A stretch of DNA of 40,004 bases, taken from Verrucomicrobiota bacterium (GTDB taxonomy: Bacteria; Verrucomicrobiota; Verrucomicrobiia; Limisphaerales; UBA11358). Below the pieces are notes generated by a model. That model did no database searches. It saw only the letters and a list, made by a program, of their open reading frames with translations, and was not told the DNA's origin. The stretch lies in contig JAJPJM010000143.1 in NCBI GenBank assembly GCA_021324235.1, positions 1-40,004 of the forward strand, given 5' to 3'. Below are positions 1-9,500 of this stretch, piece after piece. Each line of letters starts with the position of its first letter. Position 1 is the stretch's first letter. A program made the position numbers and the translations under genes.

Positions 1-1
1 C

Positions 2-598
2 ACCGACGCGGGCGCCTACGGTTTCAACGGTGACCGCCAATTCAACCGGCAATCGCATTTGTTTTGGGCCGAGGGCGCGCTGGCTTACACCCTGCCCAAG
101 AGCCAGCAGAATTTTTACGTGCGGCTGACCGCGGGCACGAGCCTGGACGCCGACCGTTTCAGCGCTTACCGGTTGGGCGGGTTTCTGCCCCTGATATCGG
201 AATTTCCACTCTCATTGCCGGGCTATTATTTTCAGGAAATCAGCGCCCGGAACTTTGCGCTGCTCAATGCGAATTACCTGTTGCCATTGGACCCCAACAA
301 ACGCTGGGATCTGGATCTGAATGCGTCCAGTGCCTTCGTGGATTATCTGCCCGGTGAAAGCCAGCCCGGCAACCGGCTCAGCGGTGTGGGCGGCGGCATC
401 TTATACCATTCGCCATCCGACCGGTTGAAAATCATGGCCAGTTACGGGTACGGCATCGACGCCATCCGCTCGCATGGCCGCGGGGCCAACAGTGTGGGGA
501 TTTTGTTCCAGTTGGATTTGGGCCATGCGCCCAGTCGGACGTTTAACGCGCCGCAACCGCAGCATTGGCGCGGCTGGCAGTGGTTTTTTGGCAGTTAA
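2..598 (+). CDS. C-terminal part of an outer-membrane beta-barrel protein (5' end outside window)
   Basis: The reading frame is open from the first bases of the window, so this is the 3' part of a longer gene; about 198 residues are visible. The visible part alternates polar and hydrophobic residues in short strands with many aromatic and glycine residues. It contains a segment 'DRFSAYRLGG' followed by 'LPGYYF', like the last barrel strands of Omp85/BamA or surface-antigen-type proteins. That family match is by eye only. No catalytic motif is visible. A tRNA-Leu gene follows 48 nt after the stop, so the gene is probably unrelated to the starch locus. It could be any other outer-membrane barrel. 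Confidence 0.5.
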   Translation, partial: TDAGAYGFNGDRQFNRQSHLFWAEGALAYTLPKSQQNFYVRLTAGTSLDADRFSAYRLGGFLPLISEFPLSLPGYYFQEISARNFALLNANYLLPLDPNKRWDLDLNASSAFVDYLPGESQPGNRLSGVGGGILYHSPSDRLKIMASYGYGIDAIRSHGRGANSVGILFQLDLGHAPSRTFNAPQPQHWRGWQWFFGS

Positions 599-646
599 AA
601 TCGCCTTGCCTGAACGGGTTGGGCCTGCTTCATTGTTTAACCGGTT

Positions 647-731
647 GCGCATATGGTGGAATTGGCAGACACGCTACTTTGAGGTGGTAGTGGGGCAACC
701 CGTGCAGGTTCAAGTCCTGCTATGCGCACCA
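647..731 (+). tRNA. tRNA-Leu (anticodon GAG)
   Basis: The acceptor stem GCGCATA (647-653) pairs perfectly with TATGCGC (721-727), followed by discriminator A and an encoded CCA (729-731). The anticodon arm is CTACT / TTGAGGT / GGTAG (674-690) with anticodon GAG at 681-683. The D-loop has the leucine-type GGTGGAATTGGCAGACAC. A short variable arm and a T-arm with GGTTCAAGTCC complete an 85-nt class II tRNA. A run of T residues (733-739) follows directly and probably terminates transcription. Confidence 0.96.
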
Positions 732-937
732 GTTTTTTTAAAGGGAAATTGAGGTTTTCAGTGTTCCTGATACCCTTCCGACGCTGGACAGGGCTAAAAT
801 CCAAAGACGCAATATGGCTCGACGGGACCTCAGACTGCCGAATTGCCTTGCTTGGAAGCCAGGTTCTGGCGGCCATGGCTCAGCGGCTATGAGATTGTTA
901 GGAAGTTGCCCGTCCTGATGGAAACCTCACTTACGTA

Positions 938-965
938 TTGCATCGTGCCCGCTCAATCGTATACT
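938..965 (+). promoter_or_regulatory. Predicted sigma70-type promoter for the first GH13 gene
   Basis: A -35-like TTGCAT (938-943) and a good -10-like TATACT (960-965) are separated by 16 nt. They lie 45 nt before the chosen ATG at 1010. The 18-bp dyad seen before other genes of this locus is not recognisable here, so this gene may be expressed differently. The rest of 732-937 shows no gene or clear RNA structure that I can support. Confidence 0.5.
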
Positions 966-980
966 CGGGAACATAACCCC

Positions 981-1001
981 GGAACATGCATCCCGATGTT
1001 C
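981..1001 (+). promoter_or_regulatory. Inverted repeat just upstream of the GH13 start codon
   Basis: GGAACAT (981-987) and ATGTTCC (995-1001) form a perfect 7-bp inverted repeat with a 7-nt loop, ending 8 nt before the ATG at 1010. It occupies the ribosome-binding position of the predicted mRNA, so it could be an RNA hairpin affecting translation or a protein-binding site. Function is unknown. Confidence 0.35.
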
Positions 1002-1009
1002 CAAACGCC

Positions 1010-2401
1010 ATGAACGGAATTAGACGAAAACATGGAAACCTGCTGGCCGCAGTGCTGGTTGGCTGGCTGGCGGTCAATTCGGCCGTTATTTCAGCGGCCG
1101 ATCCGTCTGATTTGAGCACCCGTAAATCGCCCGACTGGCTCCGGAGCGCGGTGGTTTATGAAATCTTTCCGCGAGACTTTTCTGAAGAGGGAAATCTCAA
1201 TGCCATTACCGCCCGGCTGGACGAATTGAAGGATCTGGGGGTGGACGTTCTCTGGCTGATGCCTGTCCACCCGATCGGTGAAAAGATGAAGAAAGGCTCC
1301 ATCGGAAGTCCGTTCGCGGTGCGCGATTTTTATGCCATCAACCCCGACTACGGCACCACCAACGACTTTAAGCGGCTCATTGAGGAAGCCCACAAGCGCG
1401 ACATGAAAGTCGTCATGGACATCGTGGCGGGCCAGACCGCCTGGGACAGCGTGCTCATGGCCCATCCGGAGTTTTATCTACACGACAAGAATGGAGCGAT
1501 TATTCCGCCCGACCCCGCCTGGACGGACGTGGCCGGATTGAATTACGCGAATCCGGAGGTGTGCCGCTACATGATCGAAATGATGAAATACTGGTTGAAA
1601 GACTTCGGGGTGGACGGGTTCCGTTGCGATGTGGCCCCTAATGTACCGCTTGATTTTTGGGAAGCATCCCGGGCGGAGCTGGAGAAGATCAATCCGCAAG
1701 TCATCATTCTCGCTGACGCCGGCGCCAAGCCGGAACTGCTGACCAATGCCTTCGACGTGGATTCCTCCTGGAACTTCATCTACGTGTTGGACCTGGTCAT
1801 GGGCGGCCAACTATCCGCCGATTTCATCAGGGAATCATGGGAACACACCCAGCAGCAGTTCCCCAAGGGCGCGTTGCACCTGCGCTTTACCGACAACCAC
1901 GAAAGAACCCGGGCGGTGGTGCGTTACGGAATGAATGGCGCGCTCGCGGCCCAGGTGCTGGTGTTGATGCTCGATGGCGTGCCGCTCTTTTACAATGGCA
2001 TGGAAGCGGGTGATGCCACCGAGTCCGCCGACCCGGCCTTGTTTGAAAAGATGCCGGTGTTTTGGCATGCCAGTGGACGTCCACCGCTGCGTGACATTTA
2101 CCGGGATCTGATCAAACTCCGCAAACAAAACGCCGCGTTCTACAATGGTGAGGTGGTCTGGCTGACCAATACGGCCCCGGCCCAGGTCGTCAGCATCCTG
2201 CGACGGGACGCGAAGGATGAGTTTGTGGTCTTGATCAACCTTTCGAGCAGCCGCGTGACCGGGTCGGTCGAACTGCCGGACACGGAAAGTTTTGAGCCGG
2301 TGAAAATCAGCGGCCGGCCGGTTTCCGCCGGCAACCTCCTTCCCAGCTTCAATCTCAGCGGTTACGATTGGTGTATCTATCATCGGACCGCCACACCGTA
2401 A
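1010..2401 (+). CDS. Secreted GH13 alpha-amylase-family protein with altered catalytic residues
   Basis: A 463-residue (beta/alpha)8-barrel protein of the GH13 family. The ATG at 1010 is chosen over 986 because it gives a compact signal peptide (basic start with RRK, hydrophobic core, cut near AADP). It is close in sequence along its whole length to the protein at 33544-34962, sharing segments such as 'PEFY', 'WTDVAGLNY', 'FPKGALH' and 'GDATES'. The nucleophile Asp is kept (about D207 in GFRCDVAP). However, the region I His is Gln (Q142, GQTAWD against DHTAWD), the acid/base Glu is Asp (D236, LADAG against LAEAS), and the region IV Asp is Glu (E298, DNHER against DDHDE). The frame is intact. 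It may be a non-catalytic sugar-binding protein or an enzyme with changed activity. Envelope location is predicted. Confidence 0.85.
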   Translation: MNGIRRKHGNLLAAVLVGWLAVNSAVISAADPSDLSTRKSPDWLRSAVVYEIFPRDFSEEGNLNAITARLDELKDLGVDVLWLMPVHPIGEKMKKGSIGSPFAVRDFYAINPDYGTTNDFKRLIEEAHKRDMKVVMDIVAGQTAWDSVLMAHPEFYLHDKNGAIIPPDPAWTDVAGLNYANPEVCRYMIEMMKYWLKDFGVDGFRCDVAPNVPLDFWEASRAELEKINPQVIILADAGAKPELLTNAFDVDSSWNFIYVLDLVMGGQLSADFIRESWEHTQQQFPKGALHLRFTDNHERTRAVVRYGMNGALAAQVLVLMLDGVPLFYNGMEAGDATESADPALFEKMPVFWHASGRPPLRDIYRDLIKLRKQNAAFYNGEVVWLTNTAPAQVVSILRRDAKDEFVVLINLSSSRVTGSVELPDTESFEPVKISGRPVSAGNLLPSFNLSGYDWCIYHRTATP

Positions 2402-2606
2402 GGCGGTCTGCTTTCCGGTTTCCGGGCCTGTTTTTCACGCATGGATCAACGCCTTTGTGCGGCCTGATTTTTTTCCGACGGACAGTTCCTGGAACCGGAT
2501 AACCGCTTGCCGGCCTCGAACGGGGAGGGGCTGACCTTCCGCAACGGTCCGGACTTGCCCCGCCGGCATTTGGGAACCGGTCGGAGCCGCTGCTGGTATT
2601 CAGGCA

Positions 2607-2624
2607 ATCGCATGAACATGCGCG
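2607..2624 (+). promoter_or_regulatory. 18-bp locus dyad (site upstream of glucanotransferase)
   Basis: ATCGCAT-GAAC-ATGCGCG matches the ACCGCAT-N4-ATGCGGT dyad found before other alpha-glucan genes of this window, with an exact GCAT/ATGC core. It ends 47 nt before the ATG at 2672. No convincing -10 box lies at the spacing seen for other copies, so it is a weaker member of the set. The 2402-2606 stretch otherwise shows no gene. Confidence 0.5.
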
Positions 2625-2671
2625 GGGTTTTTACTGACAGCTTGCGGCTGATCGGCAAAAGTAACCGGCTG

Positions 2672-5374
2672 ATGAAATTGACCTTTCGATTGCGATATCG
2701 CTCGCAGTTCAGGCAATCGCTCTGGTTGACCGGCGCCCATCCTTCGCTGGGCGGCGGTGAAATTGAAAAAGCCCTGCCGCTTGAGTATCTCAACGATGAA
2801 TTCTGGCAGGTCTCAATTGAGTTGCCGCCGGACACCATAAACACCCCGATCGGCTACGAATATATTTTGCGGAATGCCGACGGTTCGCAGGTGGCGGACT
2901 GGGGCTGTGACCGGGCGCTGGTCGCTTCCGAATTTGGTCACGACGAATTGCTGGTGATCGATTCATGGAACGACGCCGGCTCCGCTGAGAATGTTTTTTA
3001 CACCGAGCCGTTCAAGAAGGTTCTGCTGGTCGGGAGCAGTGCCGAAGTCCACGTTCCCGCACCGGCCAACCCGACCCATACGTTCCGGGTCAAAGCGCCT
3101 TTGCTTGCCAGGGGCCAGACACTCTGTCTGCTTGGCGACGGTCCGGCATTGGGAAATTGGAACACGGCAAAACCCATTTTGCTAAACCGGTCGGCGGCCC
3201 GGAGTGATTTGAGCGTAAAACTGGATTTGCGGGGCCAGTCTTTTCCCATTGCCTACAAATACGGGGTCTTCGACATCGTAAAAAATGTCTTTGCCCGCTA
3301 CGAGGACGGCGCCAACCGTGTCTTGAACGACTTCGCCGCGCCGGGCGGACACACACTCGTCAACGACGGGTTTGTCCGGCTGCCGGCCGACCGTTGGAAG
3401 GGGGCGGGCGTGGCGATTCCGGTGTTCAGTCTGCGGACCGAAAACGGTTTTGGTGTCGGTGAATTTCTGGACCTCAAACCGCTCGCGGAGTGGGCGCACA
3501 AGGCGGGTTTGAAATTGATCCAAATCCTGCCGGTTAATGACACCACCGCCACGCGCACCTGGGTGGATTCGTATCCGTACGCCGCGATTTCGGCATTTGC
3601 GCTGCACCCGATTTACCTGAATCTCCCGCGCGTTGTCACCGGACGAAACCAGGGTCGGTTGAAACCATTGGAACCGGAACGGAGGCGTTTAAACGCGCTT
3701 GATACGGTGGATTATGAAGCCGTTCTGAAGGCGAAGCTCGATTTCATCAAACGGATTTTCCCGTCACAAAAGGCAGGGACGCTGGCAGACGCGGGCTATC
3801 GTTCGTTTTTCTCGCAAAACCGCCACTGGCTGGTGCCCTATGCGGCCTTTTGCCATTTGCGCGACAAATACGGGACGTCCGACTTCAACCAATGGCCGGC
3901 TTTTCGCAGTTACCGGGCGGAAGAAATCGCCGAATTGTCGGCGGAAAATTCCCCGGCGCATGACGACGTCGCGCTGCACTATTTCATCCAATACCATCTG
4001 CATCTTCAATTAACGGAAGCCGCGCAGTACGCGCACGGCCTCGGAGTCGTGCTCAAGGGCGATATCGCCATCGGCGTTTACCGCCACGGTTCCGACGTAT
4101 GGCAACAACCCGAACTTTATTACGTGGAGGTTCAGGCCGGCTGCCCGCCGGACGCCTTTGCGGTGAAGGGACAGAATTGGGGATTCCCCACCTACAACTG
4201 GCCGCGCATGAGGGCGGATGGTTTTGCCTGGTGGAAACGGCGTTTCGAGCAGATGGGCGAGTACTTCGATGCGTTTCGTCTGGATCACATCCTCGGGTTC
4301 TTTCGCATCTGGAGCATTCCCGCGCACGCCGTGGAAGGGATCATGGGATGTTTTGTCCCCGCCATTCCGGTGGACATTCATGAATTTCACGGCCGCGGCA
4401 TCCCGTTTGATTACGATCGTTTTACCCGATCCTATATCACCGATCCGTTGCTCAAGGATATTTTTGGAACCGTTGGCGAATCGGTAAAACGCGAATTTCT
4501 GGTTCCGACGCAAACCGGCAGCTATTCGCTGAGGCCCGAATTCGCCACGCAACGCCAGGTGGAACGCCACTTTGCCGCACGGGAGGAAAACGAGCGCACT
4601 AAAACCATGCGGGAGGGTTTGTACGACTTGATCAGCAACGTGATTTTGTTCGAAGACGAAAATGCCCGGGGACAACGCTTTCATTTCCGCTTTGCGATGG
4701 AAGACACGTTTTCCTTCAAATCCCTGGAACCCCGGATCCAGGCCGGGTTGCGGGACCTCTATCTGGACTATTTTTTCCGGCGTCAGGATGATTTTTGGAG
4801 ACAGGAGGCGATGCAGAAGCTGCCGGCCCTGAAACGCGTCACCAACATGCTCGTGTGCGGCGAGGACCTGGGATTTGTGCCCGCCGGCGTACCGGAGGTG
4901 ATGAAGCAACTGGGTCTGTTGAGCCTGGAAATCCAGCGCATGCCCAAGGACCTCCACCGGGAATTTTCCCGCCCCCAGGACGCGCCGTATCTGAGCGTGG
5001 TCACGCCGTCTTCGCACGACATGAGCACGATTCGCGGTTGGTGGGAGGAAGACCCGCTGCGCACGCAGAGATTTTTCAATCAGGAATTGAACCAGCCGGG
5101 CGCCGCGCCGCCGCATTGCGACGTTTGGATCAATCAGGCCATCGTATGCCAGCATCTGGCCTCCCCGGCCATCTGGAGCATCTTCCAATTGCAGGACCTG
5201 CTGGGACTGAATGAAACCCTGCGGCGCAAGGATTTCGCCGCCGAGCGCATCAACGTGCCGGCCAATCCCAGGCATTACTGGCGCTACCGCATGCACCTGC
5301 CATTGGAGACACTACAGCAGGCGGACGCCTTGAATCAGGAGCTTCGGCGCCTGGTTGAGCAGAGTGGAAGATGA
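2672..5374 (+). CDS. malQ: 4-alpha-glucanotransferase, DPE2 type (CBM20-CBM20-GH77)
   Basis: A 900-residue cytoplasmic enzyme that transfers glucosyl or maltosyl units between maltodextrins and releases glucose from maltose. The start at ATG 2672 (MKLTFRLRY) is chosen because it opens directly on the first CBM20 module; the frame upstream has no domain and contains the regulatory dyad. Two N-terminal starch-binding CBM20 domains (about residues 1-110 and 125-230) precede the GH77 catalytic domain (about 240-890). GH77 signatures are visible: FRLDH (nucleophile D538), VCGEDLG (acid/base E731) and SSHDMS (D783). There is no signal peptide. The two CBM20 domains and the length fit the plant DPE2 / Bacteroidetes branch rather than short bacterial MalQ. 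It probably acts on maltose and maltodextrin brought in by the MFS carrier encoded at 35020-36441. Confidence 0.93.
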   Translation: MKLTFRLRYRSQFRQSLWLTGAHPSLGGGEIEKALPLEYLNDEFWQVSIELPPDTINTPIGYEYILRNADGSQVADWGCDRALVASEFGHDELLVIDSWNDAGSAENVFYTEPFKKVLLVGSSAEVHVPAPANPTHTFRVKAPLLARGQTLCLLGDGPALGNWNTAKPILLNRSAARSDLSVKLDLRGQSFPIAYKYGVFDIVKNVFARYEDGANRVLNDFAAPGGHTLVNDGFVRLPADRWKGAGVAIPVFSLRTENGFGVGEFLDLKPLAEWAHKAGLKLIQILPVNDTTATRTWVDSYPYAAISAFALHPIYLNLPRVVTGRNQGRLKPLEPERRRLNALDTVDYEAVLKAKLDFIKRIFPSQKAGTLADAGYRSFFSQNRHWLVPYAAFCHLRDKYGTSDFNQWPAFRSYRAEEIAELSAENSPAHDDVALHYFIQYHLHLQLTEAAQYAHGLGVVLKGDIAIGVYRHGSDVWQQPELYYVEVQAGCPPDAFAVKGQNWGFPTYNWPRMRADGFAWWKRRFEQMGEYFDAFRLDHILGFFRIWSIPAHAVEGIMGCFVPAIPVDIHEFHGRGIPFDYDRFTRSYITDPLLKDIFGTVGESVKREFLVPTQTGSYSLRPEFATQRQVERHFAAREENERTKTMREGLYDLISNVILFEDENARGQRFHFRFAMEDTFSFKSLEPRIQAGLRDLYLDYFFRRQDDFWRQEAMQKLPALKRVTNMLVCGEDLGFVPAGVPEVMKQLGLLSLEIQRMPKDLHREFSRPQDAPYLSVVTPSSHDMSTIRGWWEEDPLRTQRFFNQELNQPGAAPPHCDVWINQAIVCQHLASPAIWSIFQLQDLLGLNETLRRKDFAAERINVPANPRHYWRYRMHLPLETLQQADALNQELRRLVEQSGR

Positions 5375-5377
5375 GCA

Positions 5378-5406
5378 ATAAAAAAGCCCCGCGCGAGGCG
5401 GGGCTT
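5378..5406. terminator. Bidirectional Rho-independent terminator
   Basis: AAGCCCCGC (5384-5392) and GCGGGGCTT (5398-5406) form a 9-bp GC-rich stem with a 5-nt loop, preceded on the plus strand by a run of A. It sits between the convergent glucanotransferase (stop 5374) and PEP-CTERM (stop 5426) genes. The A-run gives a U-tract for transcripts arriving on the minus strand. Confidence 0.88.
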
Positions 5407-5425
5407 GATGGAAAAACGGATCTGA

Positions 5426-6352
5426 TTACTTCCGGCGGCGAATTGCCAACAGCGTCGTCAAACCGGCGAAACCGAGCATTGCCATGCTGGCCGGTTCGGG
5501 GACGGCGGATACGGTGAAGTATTCACCCGGAGTGCTGCCGAAGTTAAACTGGCCACCACTTGATCCAGTAAAGGGTCCGCCACCGCCCACATTGCCCGTT
5601 CCCACAGGCAAACCCGGAAGGAATTGGTTGGCGAGGTAGGAATCGCCGCCACCGTTGACGTCGGCAAGAACCATAATATTTCCACCGCCGTATCCGATTG
5701 AGGAGAGCGGGATAACCAGTTCATAACCGGTGGTCACGGCGGCGCCCCCAGCGTAAGCTGCACCGGCGGCACCCATGGTGCTGGCATTGTTGTTGTTGAC
5801 GTAAAGGCCTATGGTGCCAACGGTACTTTGGCCGGTGCCATCAATTCCGGCATAAATTCCCGTGCCGCTGTTGGCGAGAGACCCGACGTAACCGCCGGTG
5901 CCGCCAATCAGGTTGTATTCTTCGCTATACAGTGTGCCCGCGTAATCGTTCTCGTCGAAGGCGAAAGTTGCATTGAAGCCCGGGCTAAAAGTGGAACCGT
6001 TCATGGTTGCCAGCGTGCCGGTGGCAGGAGCATTCAAAACGTTTTGTCCGCCCGCCGCGCCGCCTGCAATAAATACGTTCAGGTGATTGCCGTTGTTTTC
6101 GACGTTACCCGCCAGGAACAGGTACAGATTCCCACCGGAAATCGTGCCATAAGCAGCATCCAACTCGGAACCGCCGGCTGAATCATTACCGCCGGCGGCA
6201 TTACCGAAGCCGGTATTGATGGTTTGACCGGCCAAGGGACTGCCGTAGAAACTCGGGCTCACGGTTCCGTTCAGGTTTTGAGCATGCACGCAAACAGTCG
6301 CGCTCAAAAACGCCGAAGCTGCTCCCGTCGCAAGGATTGTGTTGAATTTCAT
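5426..6352 (-). CDS. PEP-CTERM sorted exported protein
   Basis: A 308-residue exported protein with a signal peptide (residues 1-24, ending VHAQ). The middle is low in charge and rich in Gly, Asn, Ser and Thr, probably a beta-rich extracellular domain. The C-terminus is a textbook PEP-CTERM tag: VPEPASMAMLG, a hydrophobic segment, then RRRK at the very end. Such tags are processed by an exosortase and tie proteins to exopolysaccharide export in the families known. No enzymatic motif is visible and the substrate is unknown. A copy of the locus dyad with a -10-like box lies upstream (6425-6442), which suggests co-regulation with the starch genes. It is separated from the next gene by a strong terminator. 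Confidence 0.88.
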   Translation of the reverse strand: MKFNTILATGAASAFLSATVCVHAQNLNGTVSPSFYGSPLAGQTINTGFGNAAGGNDSAGGSELDAAYGTISGGNLYLFLAGNVENNGNHLNVFIAGGAAGGQNVLNAPATGTLATMNGSTFSPGFNATFAFDENDYAGTLYSEEYNLIGGTGGYVGSLANSGTGIYAGIDGTGQSTVGTIGLYVNNNNASTMGAAGAAYAGGAAVTTGYELVIPLSSIGYGGGNIMVLADVNGGGDSYLANQFLPGLPVGTGNVGGGGPFTGSSGGQFNFGSTPGEYFTVSAVPEPASMAMLGFAGLTTLLAIRRRK

Positions 6353-6396
6353 ATATGATGAGTCTGGTTACTGATTGTTGTTCAGGATCGTGCCCT

Positions 6397-6442
6397 AGAT
6401 TAGGGTTTTTCTAACCAATTTGCTACCGCATGTTTGTGTGGT
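6397..6442 (-). promoter_or_regulatory. Locus dyad and -10 box of the PEP-CTERM gene
   Basis: On the minus strand ACCACAC-AAAC-ATGCGGT (6442 down to 6425) is a good copy of the 18-bp dyad. A -10-like TAATCT (6402-6397) begins 23 nt after the dyad's proximal end. The predicted start of transcription is near 6390, about 38 nt before the ATG. The same spacing recurs at several other copies. Confidence 0.72.
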
Positions 6443-6444
6443 AA

Positions 6445-6466
6445 GCGCCATTTTGGCGCCATTTTT
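6445..6466. terminator. Short hairpin with T-run between two minus-strand genes
   Basis: GCGCC (6445-6449) and GGCGC (6455-6459) form a 5-bp stem over ATTTT and are followed on the plus strand by CATTTTT. It lies downstream of the large GH13 gene (stop at 6503) and just upstream of the PEP-CTERM dyad. The T-run is on the wrong side for minus-strand transcripts, so a terminator role is uncertain. Confidence 0.3.
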
Positions 6467-6502
6467 GTTCGTAAAAGCACAGGAGACGTTAACAATGGGG
6501 TT

Positions 6503-9500
6503 TCAGGGCACGATTTCAATTTCGTAAAACTTTTGCGGCGCGGCCGGCGATGGGTCGTAAAAAGAGGCGGAAAATCCATTCGTGGTGACGATGGAGCCGA
6601 TGGGTTCGAATGGCTGAGTCAGATTCGTGGTGGCCAGGACCTGATAATTAACCCCCGGCGTGCTCCCCCAGACGATCAACGGATTGGCGCTGGCGTTGGC
6701 CAGGCTGGTGATTTGGAGCGGCAGCGTGACAATGACAGTCTTGTTATCGCTCAGGACAATACCGTTGCTATAGGTCGCTTGAATGTTATACACGCCACCC
6801 GAAGTAATGTTCCAATTGTAAAACAGCGAGTTCATGCCGGGACAACCGGCCACCGTGCCCACCGGACGGATGAAATAGGAGGATTGCGGCTGGAGGACGC
6901 CATTGATGGTAATGTCAAAATTGGAAACGGCCGAGACCAGCGTGGTGCCAAAGCAGGCCTGGATCAGATAAACCAGATTACTACTGTAGGTAACAATGGT
7001 GTTATTGGTCGCCGGGCTGGAAAGGATAACCGTCTGCGGCGGCGCAAGGGTGTTGACCGTACGGGTCAATGTCGTGACCTCATTGGTATAGACGCTGGTC
7101 GCATAATCCGAAAGCCGCACGCTGAGGGTGGCCGTGCCGCTGGAAGCCACGTTGGTGTAGACCAAGTGGAACTCCTGCGGATCGTTCGGATATTGCAGAT
7201 TCAGGGTCTGATTGGGTGTGACCGGGGTGGCGCTGACAAAAATGGGATTGCCGTTGGTATCGTTTCCATTGCCGTTGGCCTGGTGGGTGATGATGTCGTC
7301 GTTGTTCGGGTCGCTGTCCTGAATGTTGAATTGAACGCCGGTCACCGTGCTGTCGGTGCGGACAACCACCGCAAGGGTGCTGTTGGAAACCGGGGTGCCG
7401 TCGCTGGCGGGGGAGACAATCAGGCCGGTGGGCGGCCCGGCTTCGTAATAAAAGGTTTGCGCGAAGGTGTTATATACCTGGGCCTGGTTGGCGTAGACGT
7501 AGTTTTGATTGGTGTAATTGATGACCGGCAGGAAAGTCCGGGCGCGGATGATGTGAAAGCCGGATTGCAATCCGGTGACGGTGTTGTTGGGGTTGAGATC
7601 GTTGTGGAGCCAGACCACGGCGGTGGCGGGGTTGAAATTCGTGATGGCCGCCTGCGTCAGGCCAAACAACTTGGAACCGGAAGGTTCGGCATAGGAAATC
7701 GGCGGGATGCTTTGGCCGGCATACGTGCTGCCGCCGGAAAACAATCCGACCTTGTAACGCACCTGCGCGCCGCTGGACTGGCCGGGAATCGTACCCTTCC
7801 ACCAGTCAATGTTGCCCTGGGCGCTGTCATAATTCACCCACTGCGCCTGCACGACCCGGGTCGTGCCCTTGCCGATGCCAAACGCGCCTTCGGGATTGGA
7901 GCCGTCGGTGGTGTAGTAGATGTAGCCGGTGTTGATTTCCAGCGAGTAGCCGACCCTCACCCAGATGTCCACCGACTGGCCGGCCGCCGGATTGGTCGGT
8001 GACATCTGATTGGCCGGATCCACGGGCACACTGGCGTTGGTCAAGACCGTCACGGGCGCGGCCGGATCATGATAAACCCAGATTGCCGTCTGGTTGGTGA
8101 TCCCCTCGCCAAGGCCGCTGCCGGGGACGACCGTGTTCGCGCCGCCGATGGTGTAATAATACGTCTCCGCGCCCAGCGAAACGATGTTGTTGCTCAAAAT
8201 ATTCCGCGCGGCGAATTTTTCCGGGCCGTTGCGAAACTGGAAGGCCGTTTGTTCGTAACCGAGGAACCGGTCGTCAGCGTAGCCGGGCTTGTTGTCGCGC
8301 AAGTCGAGGAAATTGGTGGGCGCGATGCCCGGCTGGAAAGTTGTCGGACCCAGCCCCATCTGGCTGTTGAGGTCGATGCCGCCATCCAGTTTGACCAGGG
8401 TGTTGGAAGTCGAGGCGTCGCTGCGGACAAGGATGTCGAACGACGCGTTGGTCACCACCGGAATATTAATGGCATAGGTGAGATTGGAGACATTGCCTTC
8501 GCCGGCCGCAACGACCGGTTGGCCGGTGTACGGGTCAACTCCACCACGCATTTTGAAGGGGAACATCGGATCATAATTGAGATCGCCATTGGTGCCATCC
8601 GTGCGATACACCGTGATGTTTGGCACCTGGGTGCCCCCCTGGCGGAAAACGATGGCGTTGGTGGCGGGGTTGGCGCGGCTCGGTTCGGGCCATTGTTCGC
8701 CGTACATCACCCAGCCGTCGCTCGGGATCGCCAGTTCGATGGCGCCGCTACCCGCCGGCGGAGTCGTGTTGACATAAATCAGGCGATTTACCGGGTTCGG
8801 GTCATTGGCCGTTGCCTGGGCGGCACTGAGATTGTTGGTGGCGCCATGTACCAGTAACCGGTGGAAGGCACGATTGCCGCCCGCGACATCGCCGGCACTG
8901 GACAATTGCGTCAGGAGCGTGCCCGGCGGAAAACCGACGATCAGGCCATAACCGCGCGAATTGGGAATGGAAATGTTTGCGGTGTTTGACCCATTGGCGG
9001 TGTTGGTGGCGACCAGATAATAACCGTCGCTCGTTCGGCTGACACCGTCGTCGAAGGCAATATCGCCCGAACTGCCGCCACCCTTGTCATTCATGGCGTA
9101 GACCACCACCGTGGCCACCGGATTGGTATAGGCATTTCCGTAGAGCGAAGGCGGATCCACGTCGCGGTAGTCGTAGCGCTCGAAGGCGACGATGTTCTGG
9201 TCGCTCCAGCGCGAACGGGTGCCGCCGCGGGACAGTTGGTTATGGGTGTACATGGTGTCCGGCATGGAGTTGTCGCCGAATTCGCCCAGGTAGTTGGCAT
9301 AGGAAACAATCGGCGTGCTGCCGTTGGTCAGGCTGGCCAGATTGTGATTGTAACCATCGGAATAAACCATCGGCAGTCCCTCGTGCACGAAGAAATAAGA
9401 ATTCTCCAGCGTTTCGTTCGCCGGGCAGCAGGTGCCATTGTCCTGCGTTTGCGGCATGTTCACGGCCTGCGCCGTGCTGAAGTTGCCGTTGGCGTCGCAA

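Noticed and set aside
643-660. Sequence TTGCGCATATGGTGG resembling the locus dyad
   Set aside because: It is the acceptor stem and D-arm start of the tRNA-Leu, so the likeness is explained by tRNA structure.
938-950. TTGCATCGTGCCC as a dyad copy before the first GH13 gene
   Set aside because: The two halves have the wrong spacing; the sequence fits a -35 element better.
4010-5296. 428-codon minus-strand open frame opposite the glucanotransferase
   Set aside because: It lies wholly within a gene with clear GH77 motifs on the other strand and encodes no recognisable feature.
6434-8002. Long open frame of 522 codons on the plus strand, antisense to the large GH13 gene
   Set aside because: Its protein is of odd composition (many Gly, Val, Arg, Asp) with no domain or signal, and it is a shadow of a clear minus-strand gene with GC-biased third positions.
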